Source: an uncultured Ruminococcus sp. (lineage in GTDB: Bacteria > Bacillota > Clostridia > Oscillospirales > Acutalibacteraceae). Taken from it: DNA of 5,053 nt. Below, one piece after another: positions 1 through 5,053 of this stretch; within the stretch, counting starts at the first letter, position 1, and every line of letters starts with the position of its first letter. The position numbers were made by a program, and so were the translations under genes. The DNA is taken from contig CACWNZ010000135.1 in NCBI GenBank assembly GCA_902762335.1, positions 1 to 5,053 of the forward strand, in the 5' to 3' direction. The notes beneath the pieces were generated by a model that did not search any database, was not told the origin of the DNA, and was given only the letters and a program-made list of their open reading frames with translations.

Positions 1-19
1 CGCCTGCCGGCTCGGTCGG

Positions 20-157
20 CGCTGCTGCTGCGCAGCGGTGTCCACAGGACACCCGCGCCCTCTAAGGCGGCGGGAGCCATATATCCGTTCAGTGGGAGTT
101 AAATCTCCCACTGAACGGAAGCAAGCCTGCGGCTTGCCTTTGCTTGTTGAAAGCAAA
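20..157. repeat. Cluster of five short hairpins in a gene-free stretch
   Basis: Five inverted repeats follow one another: CGCTGC/GCAGCG (20-25/32-37), GGTGTCC/GGACACC (37-43/47-53, 3-base loop), a 15-bp perfect repeat (84-98/105-119), GCAAGCC/GGCTTGC (121-127/131-137, loop TGC) and TTTGCTT/AAGCAAA (139-145/151-157). The first 80 bases are much more GC-rich than the rest of the window. No stem is followed by a long T tract, so this is not a simple terminator, although the last is followed by GCTTTT on the plus strand. The density of perfect small stems suggests a dispersed intergenic palindromic repeat or a structured RNA tail of a gene upstream of the window. That identity is inference; the pairing is seen directly. 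Confidence 0.6.
84..119. repeat. Perfect 15-bp inverted repeat, 6-base loop
   Basis: TCCGTTCAGTGGGAG at 84-98 is exactly complementary to 105-119, with the loop TTAAAT. It is the longest perfect stem in the window. It could be the core of a mobile palindromic element, a strong RNA hairpin or a protein-binding palindrome. Nothing nearby decides between these. Confidence 0.75.
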
Positions 158-161
158 GCTT

Positions 162-335
162 TTAATAATCGGCATATTCCGAGACGGAATTGCAAATAAA
201 GAATGCGCTTTCCGTTGCGACGGTCAGGTTGGATCCCTTGTTCAGGTGATCGCCGCCTGAGAGGGAGGGCGCGTTTTTGTTACCGCCGGTTAGACTGAAT
301 GCCGTTGATTCCTGAGGCGTATGGAAGAGATGCAT
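162..335 (-). CDS. Doubtful 57-aa ORF downstream of the regulator
   Basis: An ATG at 335 opens a 57-residue frame that ends with TAA at 162-164. The peptide is polar, with no membrane segment, signal peptide or recognised motif; it contains a Gly/Ser/Asn-rich stretch (SLTGGNKNAPSLSGGDHL) and a single Cys near the end. There is no good Shine-Dalgarno sequence before the ATG, and an in-frame TGA immediately precedes it. It lies 71 bases downstream of the regulator on the same strand and stops just before the hairpin cluster. It may be a small gene, the tail of a decayed gene, or a chance frame in a dispersed repeat. I favour one of the last two. Confidence 0.22.
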   Translation of the reverse strand: MHLFHTPQESTAFSLTGGNKNAPSLSGGDHLNKGSNLTVATESAFFICNSVSEYADY

Positions 336-406
336 TCATTTTTGCCGCAGCAAAGCTCACTCTGTTTTGGCAGATCTCAGCCGAGGCGAACGACAAACGG
401 TTAAGC

Positions 407-802
407 TCATACAAGCTCTGAGAGCTTTTTTCCGTAGAAGAAATCATGGATAATGCCGTTCAGCTCAGCCCACATGGGCAGGGTATCGCAGGAAGCCGCG
501 CGGGGACATTCCTCTGCGCCCTCGGCAAGACAGGCAACTACCGCAAGAGAGCTCTCGGTCACGTTGAGTATCTCTCCTACGCTGTAATCCTCGGGCGCGC
601 GGGAGAGCTTGTATCCGCCGCCCTTTCCGCTGACGCCCTTTATAAGTCTTGCGGTAACGAGCTCCTTCACGATTATCTCAAGATATTTTTTCGATATATG
701 CTCACGCCCGGCTATATCCTTGAGCGGAACGTAGCCCTCGCTGTTCTGCCTTGCAAGGTCTATCATTACTCTCAGAGCGTATCTTCCCTTTGTAGATATC
801 AT
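407..802 (-). CDS. iscR: Rrf2-family Fe-S regulator, IscR-like
   Basis: This 131-residue protein is probably the transcriptional regulator of the divergent iscSU operon. The family start MISTKGRYALRVMIDLA is at residues 1-17, a recognition-helix region ISKKYLEIIVKEL at about 36-48, and the Gly-rich wing SGKGGGYKL at about 58-66. Three cysteines, Cys91, Cys99 and Cys105, fall where E. coli IscR carries its [2Fe-2S] ligands (Cys92, Cys98, Cys104), but the first gap is two residues longer. The position matching IscR His107 is Leu108. Length is usual for the family, though shorter than E. coli IscR. I chose ATG 802 because AGGGAG lies 8 bases upstream; the frame could also open at a GTG at 811, which overlaps that site. 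The pairing with iscSU supports an IscR role; another Rrf2 type such as a cysteine-metabolism repressor (CymR) is a less likely alternative. No clear terminator follows it. Confidence 0.88.
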   Translation of the reverse strand: MISTKGRYALRVMIDLARQNSEGYVPLKDIAGREHISKKYLEIIVKELVTARLIKGVSGKGGGYKLSRAPEDYSVGEILNVTESSLAVVACLAEGAEECPRAASCDTLPMWAELNGIIHDFFYGKKLSELV

Positions 803-810
803 AGCGGTCA

Positions 811-816
811 CTCCCT
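811..816 (-). promoter_or_regulatory. Ribosome binding site fixing the iscR start
   Basis: On the minus strand AGGGAG (816 to 811) lies 8 bases before the ATG at 802. This favours ATG 802 over the in-frame GTG at 811, which would lie inside the site itself. Confidence 0.7.
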
Positions 817-829
817 CTGCTTTTGATAT

Positions 830-858
830 ATTATACCATAGGTAAATAGGTAAATCAA
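830..858 (-). promoter_or_regulatory. Promoter of the Rrf2 regulator gene
   Basis: Read on the minus strand, TTGATT (858-853) is followed after exactly 17 bases by TATAAT (835-830), a near-consensus sigma-A promoter. It would give a 5' leader of only about 20 bases. The spacer contains two tandem copies of an 8-base unit (ATAGGTAA on the plus strand, 838-853), the position where a repressor would block polymerase, so autoregulation is likely. Confidence 0.75.
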
Positions 859-899
859 TATAAAAAACAAATTACCTATTGACATGGTGGGTGAATAGG
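838..899. promoter_or_regulatory. Candidate Rrf2/IscR operators in the divergent promoter region
   Basis: The hexamer AATAGG occurs at 845-850 and 894-899 and its complement CCTATT at 875-880; CATAGG at 837-842 is a near match. ATAGGTAA is tandemly repeated at 838-845 and 846-853. AATAGGTAA (845-853) and TTACCTATT (872-880) form a 9-bp inverted repeat. CCTATT (875-880) and AATAGG (894-899) form a second, 25-bp palindromic arrangement spanning the -35 to -10 region of the iscS promoter. Rrf2 regulators bind imperfect palindromes of about this size. Assignment to the neighbouring regulator is inferred from position. Confidence 0.6.
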
Positions 900-907
900 G
901 TTATAAT
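879..907 (+). promoter_or_regulatory. Consensus sigma-A promoter of iscSU
   Basis: TTGACA (879-884) and TATAAT (902-907) are both perfect consensus hexamers with the ideal 17-base spacer. Transcription should start near 914, leaving a leader under 20 bases. Such a strong promoter for a housekeeping operon suggests expression is set by repression, which fits the inverted repeat covering it. Confidence 0.88.
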
Positions 908-930
908 ATACAGCGTAAGGAGCTGATCGA

Positions 931-2118
931 ATGAATATTTACGCAGACAATGCCGCGACCACTAAAATGAGCGACAGGGCAATACAGGTAATGACCGACT
1001 GTATGAGGAACTATTACGGCAATCCCTCAAGTCTTTACCGCATAGGTCAGAGAGCGAAGGAAAAGCTTGAGGAGGCAAGACTTGAAATAGCAAAGCTTAT
1101 AAACGCAGAGCCCCGCGAGATAATATTTACCTCGGGCGGCAGCGAATCCGACAATCAGGCGCTGCTCTCCGCGGCGGCGGCAGGCAAAAGAAAGGGCAAA
1201 ACGCATATCATATCCACCGCCTTTGAGCATCACGCTATACTTCATACGCTTAAAAAGCTTGAGCAGAACGGCTATGAGATAACGCTTCTGCCCGTGCATG
1301 AGAACGGCATAGTCAGAACAGACGAGCTTGAGGCGGCAATAAGGGACGATACCTGCCTCGTCACCGTAATGACGGCAAATAACGAGATAGGTACTATTCA
1401 GCCTATAAAGGAGATAGGCGGGCTGTGCAGACAGCGGGGCGTGACCTTCCACACCGATGCGGTGCAGGCGGTCGGACACCTGCATATCGACGTAAAGGAG
1501 CAGAATATAGATATGCTCTCCGCTTCTGCGCATAAATTCCACGGTCCTAAGGGTACGGGCTTTCTCTATTGCAGAAGGGGCGTGGCTCTCAGCAATCTGA
1601 TAGAGGGCGGAGCGCAGGAGAGAGGCAAAAGAGCGGGTACCGAAAACTTGGCGGGAATTCTTGCAATGACCGCCGCGCTTAAGGATTCGGTCGCGGAAAT
1701 GGACATGCACAACGAGCATAAAAGGGCTATAAGGGACAGGCTTATAAAGGGTCTTTCAGAGATCCCCCACAGCGCCCTTAACGGCGATGCCGAAAAAAGA
1801 CTTTCGGGAAACGTGAATTTCTGCTTTGAGGGTATCGAGGGCGAATCCCTGCTGATACTTCTTGACCGGAAGGGCATAAGCGCTTCCTCGGGCAGCGCCT
1901 GCACCTCGGGCTCTCTCGATCCGAGCCACGTTCTTCTTGCCATAGGCAGAGTTCACGACGTAGCCCACGGGTCGCTGAGACTCAGCATAGGCGAGGATAT
2001 TACCGGGGACGAGGCGGATCATATCATAAAGAGCGTTAAAGAGGTCGTTGAATATCTCAGGGGCTTCTCTCCCGTATGGCGCGACCTTATGACGGGAAAA
2101 AGAGAGTTTATTCTTTAA
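931..2118 (+). CDS. iscS: Cysteine desulfurase (NifS/IscS type)
   Basis: This is a PLP-dependent cysteine desulfurase that converts L-cysteine to alanine and passes the sulfur as a persulfide to the scaffold encoded next. Its 395 residues match the NifS/IscS family length. Visible landmarks in order: N-terminal YADNAATT (4-11), FTSGGSESDN (66-75), the cofactor-stacking His in EHHA (about 99-102), TANNEIG (148-154), Asp176 and Gln179 in HTDAVQA, the Schiff-base Lys202 in SASAHKFHGPKG, AGTEN (235-239), and the catalytic Cys324 in SSGSACTSGSLDPSH. The tail LRGFSPVW is typical of the family. ATG 931 is preceded by AAGGAG (917-922) at 8 bases. It is the first gene after the consensus promoter and is followed by iscU after 12 bases. 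NifS-like and IscS-like names are interchangeable here, as no nitrogenase genes are visible. All key residues are intact. Confidence 0.96.
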   Translation: MNIYADNAATTKMSDRAIQVMTDCMRNYYGNPSSLYRIGQRAKEKLEEARLEIAKLINAEPREIIFTSGGSESDNQALLSAAAAGKRKGKTHIISTAFEHHAILHTLKKLEQNGYEITLLPVHENGIVRTDELEAAIRDDTCLVTVMTANNEIGTIQPIKEIGGLCRQRGVTFHTDAVQAVGHLHIDVKEQNIDMLSASAHKFHGPKGTGFLYCRRGVALSNLIEGGAQERGKRAGTENLAGILAMTAALKDSVAEMDMHNEHKRAIRDRLIKGLSEIPHSALNGDAEKRLSGNVNFCFEGIEGESLLILLDRKGISASSGSACTSGSLDPSHVLLAIGRVHDVAHGSLRLSIGEDITGDEADHIIKSVKEVVEYLRGFSPVWRDLMTGKREFIL

Positions 2119-2123
2119 GGAGG
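2116..2123 (+). promoter_or_regulatory. iscU ribosome site overlapping the iscS stop
   Basis: TAAGGAGG contains the TAA stop of iscS (2116-2118) and is a near-perfect Shine-Dalgarno sequence 7 bases before the iscU ATG. Ribosomes ending iscS arrive directly on the iscU start region, so the two products should be made in coupled amounts. Confidence 0.85.
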
Positions 2124-2130
2124 AACAGAT

Positions 2131-2502
2131 ATGGCATTATACAGTGAAAAGGTAATGGATCATTTTATGAATCCGAGAAACGTGGGAGTTATCGAGAACG
2201 CCGACGGCATAGGCGAGGTAGGCAACGCTAAATGCGGAGATATAATGAGAATGTATCTCAAGATCGACGACGAGGTCATTACGGACGTAAAGTTCGAGAC
2301 CTTCGGCTGCGCAAGCGCTATTGCTTCAAGCTCCATGGCTACCGAGCTTATCAAGGGGCAGAGAGTCGAGGACGCTCTTGCTCTCACAAATAAGGCAGTG
2401 GCAGAGGCTCTTGACGGTCTGCCGGATTATAAAATGCACTGTTCCGTGCTTGCCGAGGAGGCTATTCAGGCGGCTATCGAGGACTATAAAAAGAAAAAGT
2501 GA
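2131..2502 (+). CDS. iscU: Fe-S cluster assembly scaffold (IscU/NifU N-terminal type)
   Basis: This cytoplasmic scaffold receives sulfur from the desulfurase and assembles [2Fe-2S] and [4Fe-4S] clusters. Its 123 residues form a single IscU-like domain with the family start YSEKVMDHFMNPRNVG (4-19). All three cluster cysteines are present: Cys35 in NAKCGD, Cys60 in FGCASAIASSS and Cys104 in KMHCS, with the conserved Asp37 two residues after the first Cys and His103 before the last. The tail is lysine-rich (YKKKK). It lacks the central ferredoxin-like and C-terminal Nfu domains of full NifU, so it belongs to the short clostridial form. The gene begins 12 bases after iscS and shares its promoter. 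No iscA, hscA, hscB or ferredoxin gene follows, consistent with the minimal ISC systems of many anaerobic Firmicutes. Confidence 0.95.
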   Translation: MALYSEKVMDHFMNPRNVGVIENADGIGEVGNAKCGDIMRMYLKIDDEVITDVKFETFGCASAIASSSMATELIKGQRVEDALALTNKAVAEALDGLPDYKMHCSVLAEEAIQAAIEDYKKKK

Positions 2503-2509
2503 CCCATAG

Positions 2510-2845
2510 CTCCCGTTCGGACCCACAGGCGAGATGTTCGGCAAGCGCGCCGTTATAATAACACAGTGTCTTGGAGCAGGCGGCAAGTCCGCGGCTAAGG
2601 ATATAAAGGACAGCTTTTCATGGTGGGGCATAAGCGTGCTCAGCTTCAGGCTGATGAGCAAAATAATCCGGGACAGGATACCCGTGAAAAAGCGCGCCAA
2701 AATGGAGAACACTCTGAAGAAAACCGCATTAAGGCTGCGCTCGAAGGCGCTTTCCCGCCCTGCCCGTACGAGATCGTCGGTCAAGCTGAAATTCTTTATC
2801 GTCAGAATGATGCAGAAAGGGCTCGGAAAGGAAAGACCGTGGAAA
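2510..2845 (+). pseudogene. C-terminal remnant of flavodoxin-like NAD(P)H-dependent oxidoreductase
   Basis: The frame beginning after an in-frame TAG (2507-2509), with its first ATG at 2534, reads like the C-terminal part of the NADPH-dependent FMN reductase/flavodoxin-fold family. Recognisable pieces are GEMFGKRAVIITQ, AAKDIKDSFSWWGIS, the basic helix VKKRAKMENTLKKTALRLRS, KFFIVRMMQKG and LGKERPWK. Family members usually have about 15 residues containing a YWKEKGW-like stretch between MMQK and the final GK-RPWK; these appear deleted. The N-terminal half, with the FMN-phosphate loop, is absent, and no ribosome site precedes the ATG. No stop follows the usual RPWK end: the codon there is TCA, one base from TGA or TAA, and the frame runs through the terminator to 3022. 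I recognise the family from memory of its sequence pattern; an alignment has not been run. It is unlikely to be functional. Confidence 0.65.
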
Positions 2846-2875
2846 TCACCCCGTCCTTCCCGCATTAAAAAATAT

Positions 2876-2908
2876 TTACTCCGCTCTTACGGGCGGGGTA
2901 ATTTTTTT
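2876..2908 (+). terminator. Intrinsic terminator after iscSU and the remnant
   Basis: TTACTCCGC (2876-2884) pairs with GCGGGGTAA (2893-2901) over 9 bp with one G-U wobble and an 8-base loop, followed directly by seven T residues (2902-2908). An A-rich run on the other side (2866-2872) means it may also work on the minus strand. It probably ends the iscSU transcript, and may originally have belonged to the decayed oxidoreductase gene. Confidence 0.9.
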
Positions 2909-2926
2909 GCCGTAAAAAATTTCATA

Positions 2927-3047
2927 GTGCTTAATATCAAACACTGTGCCGTGCTATCATGTATACAGCGGCGGGAGAGAGGACGAAAAAAACAAATCGC
3001 CCCGGAAATTGCTTATTATTAAGCACGGCGCCGTGGTAAGATATTAT
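2927..3047 (+). promoter_or_regulatory. Structured promoter/leader region of the acidic-protein gene
   Basis: GTGCTTAATA (2927-2936) is the exact complement of TATTAAGCAC (3017-3026). GCCGTGC (2948-2954) complements GCACGGC (3023-3029). CACGGCGCCGTG (3024-3035) is a perfect 12-bp palindrome. These pairings compete for the same bases. Two promoter guesses are possible: TTAATA (2931-2936) with TATCAT (2955-2960) at 18 bases, or TTAAGC (3019-3024) with TATTAT (3042-3047) at 17 bases. The second would place the palindrome between the -35 and -10 boxes as an operator. The repeats are seen; the promoters are weak and uncertain. Confidence 0.35.
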
Positions 3048-3050
3048 CAA

Positions 3051-3084
3051 AGGCGGATACCCGCCTCAAAAAAGAAAGGAAGGA
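3051..3084 (+). promoter_or_regulatory. Leader hairpin and ribosome site of the acidic-protein gene
   Basis: AGGCGG (3051-3056) pairs perfectly with CCGCCT (3061-3066) around the loop ATAC. It is followed by an A-rich stretch with the Shine-Dalgarno-like AAGGAAGGA (3076-3084), whose last GGA lies 6 bases before ATG 3091. This supports a start at 3091 or the adjacent ATG at 3094. No T tract follows the hairpin, so it is not a terminator; it could shield or position the ribosome site. Confidence 0.6.
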
Positions 3085-3090
3085 TAAACA

Positions 3091-5053
3091 ATGATGAAAG
3101 GTATGTTCAATTATCTCAAGAGGTTCACGGAAATGGAGGAGTCCATCGAGAGAGGACACGACGCGCTCTCCTCGGGAATGGAAAGGCTCATGCGCGAAAA
3201 CGGTATCAGCAGAAGGCTCTATGTATCCGATCCCGAAAAGAAGGATGGCAAAGAACTTGATCTCGGAATTATGGATCTTGAACTTTACCAGAAGCTCTGC
3301 CGCGCTTACAGACTTATGAGTCTTGCGGGCAGAAAGCCGCAGGAGATCATGTGTGAGGAAAGCGAGTTCCTTTTCGGCTGTCCCATGACTTGCAAGACCT
3401 TTACCGAGGAGGAGTATAACGCTATCAAGGATCACCCGAATATCGTGAGGGATAATGATAAGGAATACTGCTTCGTATGGCTTGAATTCGGCAGCTACAG
3501 AGAGCTGAGCATGGCGGCGAAGATCGATACGAATAACGGTGAGGTCCACCCGCTCCCGTTTATTGCCATGAAGAGCGGCTATATCATTCCCGAGATAGAC
3601 GAGATGAAGCCTTTTCTCAGTCATCCCGAAAGGGTAGTCAATATCGACAATATTTTCCGTCCCGTATATATCCCCGAGGAGATAGTCCCGGAAAAAAAGC
3701 CCGCCGTACCGATAGCGGACGATGACGATGAGGAGTGGGCGGACGATCCCGGCTTTTTGTCTGACGACACGTTCGGCAGCTTCAATATCAACGACTACAC
3801 CTTCGGCGAGTTTGCCGACGTCGACGACGATTGGGACGACGACGACGAGGACGACGTCGATTGGTACAGCGGAGAGGACGACGATGACGACGATGACGAG
3901 GGCGAATGGTGCGAGGACATCGACGACGACGAGGACGAATGGGACTTCGATGACACCGTAAAGGTCGGACTTGAGCACGGGGAAAAATATACCCCGCCCG
4001 CAGATGCGGAGGATATAAGCAAACAGAAGATGCTCTTTCTTATCAGACATGAGGGGCAGAAGGTTAAGGATCACGGGTTTGTAATAACAAAGAGAAAGCT
4101 CGTAAAGCCCGCAGAGATGATGTCGGTAAGATTCGATTCCGCAGAGGGAGAGATAAAAACTCCGCTCAGGAGGGAGCAGCTTTTCTCGCTGAAGGGCTTT
4201 GAGGGATTTATCCCCGAGATAGTCGTAGGCGAAAATATGTTCATACTCGATAACGAGCTTGCCGTAAAGGAGCACAGCCGCATAGTAACCGCGCATTCAA
4301 GCGACCTTGCCCCCGACGGAGGCATAATGCACACGGTAAAGACGGAGGACGAGGCTCTGCGCTATGCCAGGAAAAATTACGGCGACTGCACCCTTGTGAA
4401 AACCGAAAAGCCCGAAGAAAGCAGGGCTGTCTATACCATGAAGGACGGACAGTACGGCTTCACCTACGAGGTCACAAGCACAGTAAGTGAGATCACGATA
4501 GACGGTTCCAGCTTCGGCAAAGCGGAGGGGACGCATGATTCATATATACCCAGCTTTCGTGATTTCATAATGCAGGATGCGGCAGAGGATTTTGATTATA
4601 TAAAGAATCGCTTTTCATGCACCTTGGAGCTTTCCGATACTGCGACAAAAAGCATTATGCGCATAAAGATCGACAGCAGGGATACGGATAATGCAGAGGA
4701 GATCACAAGAAGGGCGGCTTCAATATTCAACCGCTATAATAAAAGGGGTGTGCTTTCCATTTACAGCGTTACAGCCTGTGATATGAAAGAAAAAATGCTG
4801 GGGAAATGCGGTATCAGATCCGGGAAATGGATGTCTGCCGAAGAGGTCAGGCTGGAAAATATTAAAGAATATGCAAGGGTACTTGACAAGCGCAGTGTAT
4901 TTGTCCGCAAAGAGATATCAACACTGGGCTTTACGGAGGTATCCCCGGAGGATGTACAGAAATATTTTTACAGCAGCGATGACAATTGCCCACAGTCCCC
5001 TGACGACCCTGTAACGCTGTATTATTTCAGCGTAGACGGCAGGGAATATTACA
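3091..5053 (+). CDS. Unrecognised large protein with Asp/Trp-rich acidic centre (3' partial)
   Basis: A frame open from ATG 3091 to the window end gives at least 654 residues, with the stop outside. I do not recognise the family. Three parts can be seen. Residues 1-209 look folded and mixed in charge, with a helical start (MMKGMFNYLKRF), a CPMTC pair of cysteines near 107-111 and several hydrophobic strands. Residues 210-288 are extremely acidic: 33 of the 46 residues at 243-288 are Asp or Glu, broken by Trp at 248, 258, 273 and 284. Residues 290-654 again look like ordinary globular sequence (for example KQKMLFLIRHEG and DGQYGFTYEVTS). There is no signal peptide or obvious membrane segment, so it is probably cytoplasmic. 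It has a good ribosome site and lies beyond the iscSU terminator as its own unit. Coding is supported by the long open frame and sensible codon use; function is unknown. Confidence 0.85.
   Translation, partial: MMKGMFNYLKRFTEMEESIERGHDALSSGMERLMRENGISRRLYVSDPEKKDGKELDLGIMDLELYQKLCRAYRLMSLAGRKPQEIMCEESEFLFGCPMTCKTFTEEEYNAIKDHPNIVRDNDKEYCFVWLEFGSYRELSMAAKIDTNNGEVHPLPFIAMKSGYIIPEIDEMKPFLSHPERVVNIDNIFRPVYIPEEIVPEKKPAVPIADDDDEEWADDPGFLSDDTFGSFNINDYTFGEFADVDDDWDDDDEDDVDWYSGEDDDDDDDEGEWCEDIDDDEDEWDFDDTVKVGLEHGEKYTPPADAEDISKQKMLFLIRHEGQKVKDHGFVITKRKLVKPAEMMSVRFDSAEGEIKTPLRREQLFSLKGFEGFIPEIVVGENMFILDNELAVKEHSRIVTAHSSDLAPDGGIMHTVKTEDEALRYARKNYGDCTLVKTEKPEESRAVYTMKDGQYGFTYEVTSTVSEITIDGSSFGKAEGTHDSYIPSFRDFIMQDAAEDFDYIKNRFSCTLELSDTATKSIMRIKIDSRDTDNAEEITRRAASIFNRYNKRGVLSIYSVTACDMKEKMLGKCGIRSGKWMSAEEVRLENIKEYARVLDKRSVFVRKEISTLGFTEVSPEDVQKYFYSSDDNCPQSPDDPVTLYYFSVDGREYY
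3817..3954 (+). repeat. GAC/GAT low-complexity tract encoding the acidic segment
   Basis: This stretch is built largely from GAC, GAT and GAG codons, including a run of seven Asp codons (residues 263-269). Both GAC and GAT are used, so the DNA is not a pure triplet repeat, which suggests selection on the protein rather than recent slippage alone. The skew also leaves the opposite strand free of stops, which explains a long minus-strand open frame (3019-4296) that I do not regard as a gene. Confidence 0.8.

Noticed and set aside
1..160. CRISPR array
   Set aside because: The repeated structures are unlike one another in sequence and have no regular repeat-spacer pattern.
343..356. TTTGC/GCAAA mini-stem downstream of the regulator as its terminator
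   Set aside because: The stem is only 5 bp and is not followed by a T tract on the minus strand.
299..421. 40-codon plus-strand frame (starting MPLIPEAYGRDAF)
   Set aside because: It has no ribosome site, an in-frame TGA directly before the ATG, and overlaps the 3' end of the regulator gene on the other strand.
446..826. Plus-strand 126-codon frame opposite the regulator
   Set aside because: It is a shadow of the well-supported Rrf2 gene on the minus strand and lies over its promoter.
1027..2022. Several minus-strand frames opposite the cysteine desulfurase gene
   Set aside because: The plus strand encodes a complete desulfurase with all catalytic motifs; the minus frames have no motifs and are shadows.
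2620..2868. 82-codon plus-strand frame ending just before the terminator, with AAAGGA 9 bases upstream
   Set aside because: It overlaps the remnant in another frame, and it is the other frame (2534-2845) that shows recognisable flavodoxin-like family sequence. The peptide is Glu/Arg/Gln-rich with no recognised motif. I keep some doubt because of the plausible ribosome site and stop position.
3019..4296. Long minus-strand open frame (425 codons) opposite the acidic-protein gene
   Set aside because: It is stop-free because the GAC/GAT-rich plus-strand codons read as Val/Ile codons on the other strand; the product is a low-complexity Val/Ile string. The plus frame has a ribosome site and ordinary protein composition.

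Overview
The window looks like the chromosome of a low-to-medium GC Firmicute, most likely a ruminococcal gut clostridium. This is inferred from strong AGGAGG-type ribosome sites, consensus sigma-A promoters, a stripped-down clostridial ISC gene set and codon choice; no rRNA or other marker is present to prove it.

Layout. Positions 1-160 carry no credible gene but hold a row of five short hairpins, one a perfect 15-bp inverted repeat. Positions 162-335 (minus) hold a doubtful 57-codon ORF. Positions 407-802 (minus) encode an IscR-like Rrf2 regulator. The 128 bases between its start and the next gene hold two divergent promoters, each within repeated AATAGG/CCTATT elements. On the plus strand follow a cysteine desulfurase (931-2118) and an IscU-type scaffold (2131-2502), tightly coupled. 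Just after the scaffold stop lies the C-terminal remnant of a flavodoxin-like NAD(P)H-dependent oxidoreductase (about 2510-2845), then a strong intrinsic terminator (2876-2908). After a structured intergenic stretch, an unrecognised gene starts at 3091 and stays open to the window end (654 codons). Its centre is a striking Asp/Glu/Trp tract.

How the genes work together. The desulfurase takes sulfur from cysteine and hands it to the scaffold, where Fe-S clusters form. The divergent regulator has three cysteines placed much as in IscR and probably senses cluster supply, repressing the operon and itself through the repeats in the shared promoter region. The terminator probably ends the iscSU message. 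The acidic-protein gene appears to be a separate transcription unit with no visible functional link to Fe-S assembly, and it is the best candidate here for something undescribed.
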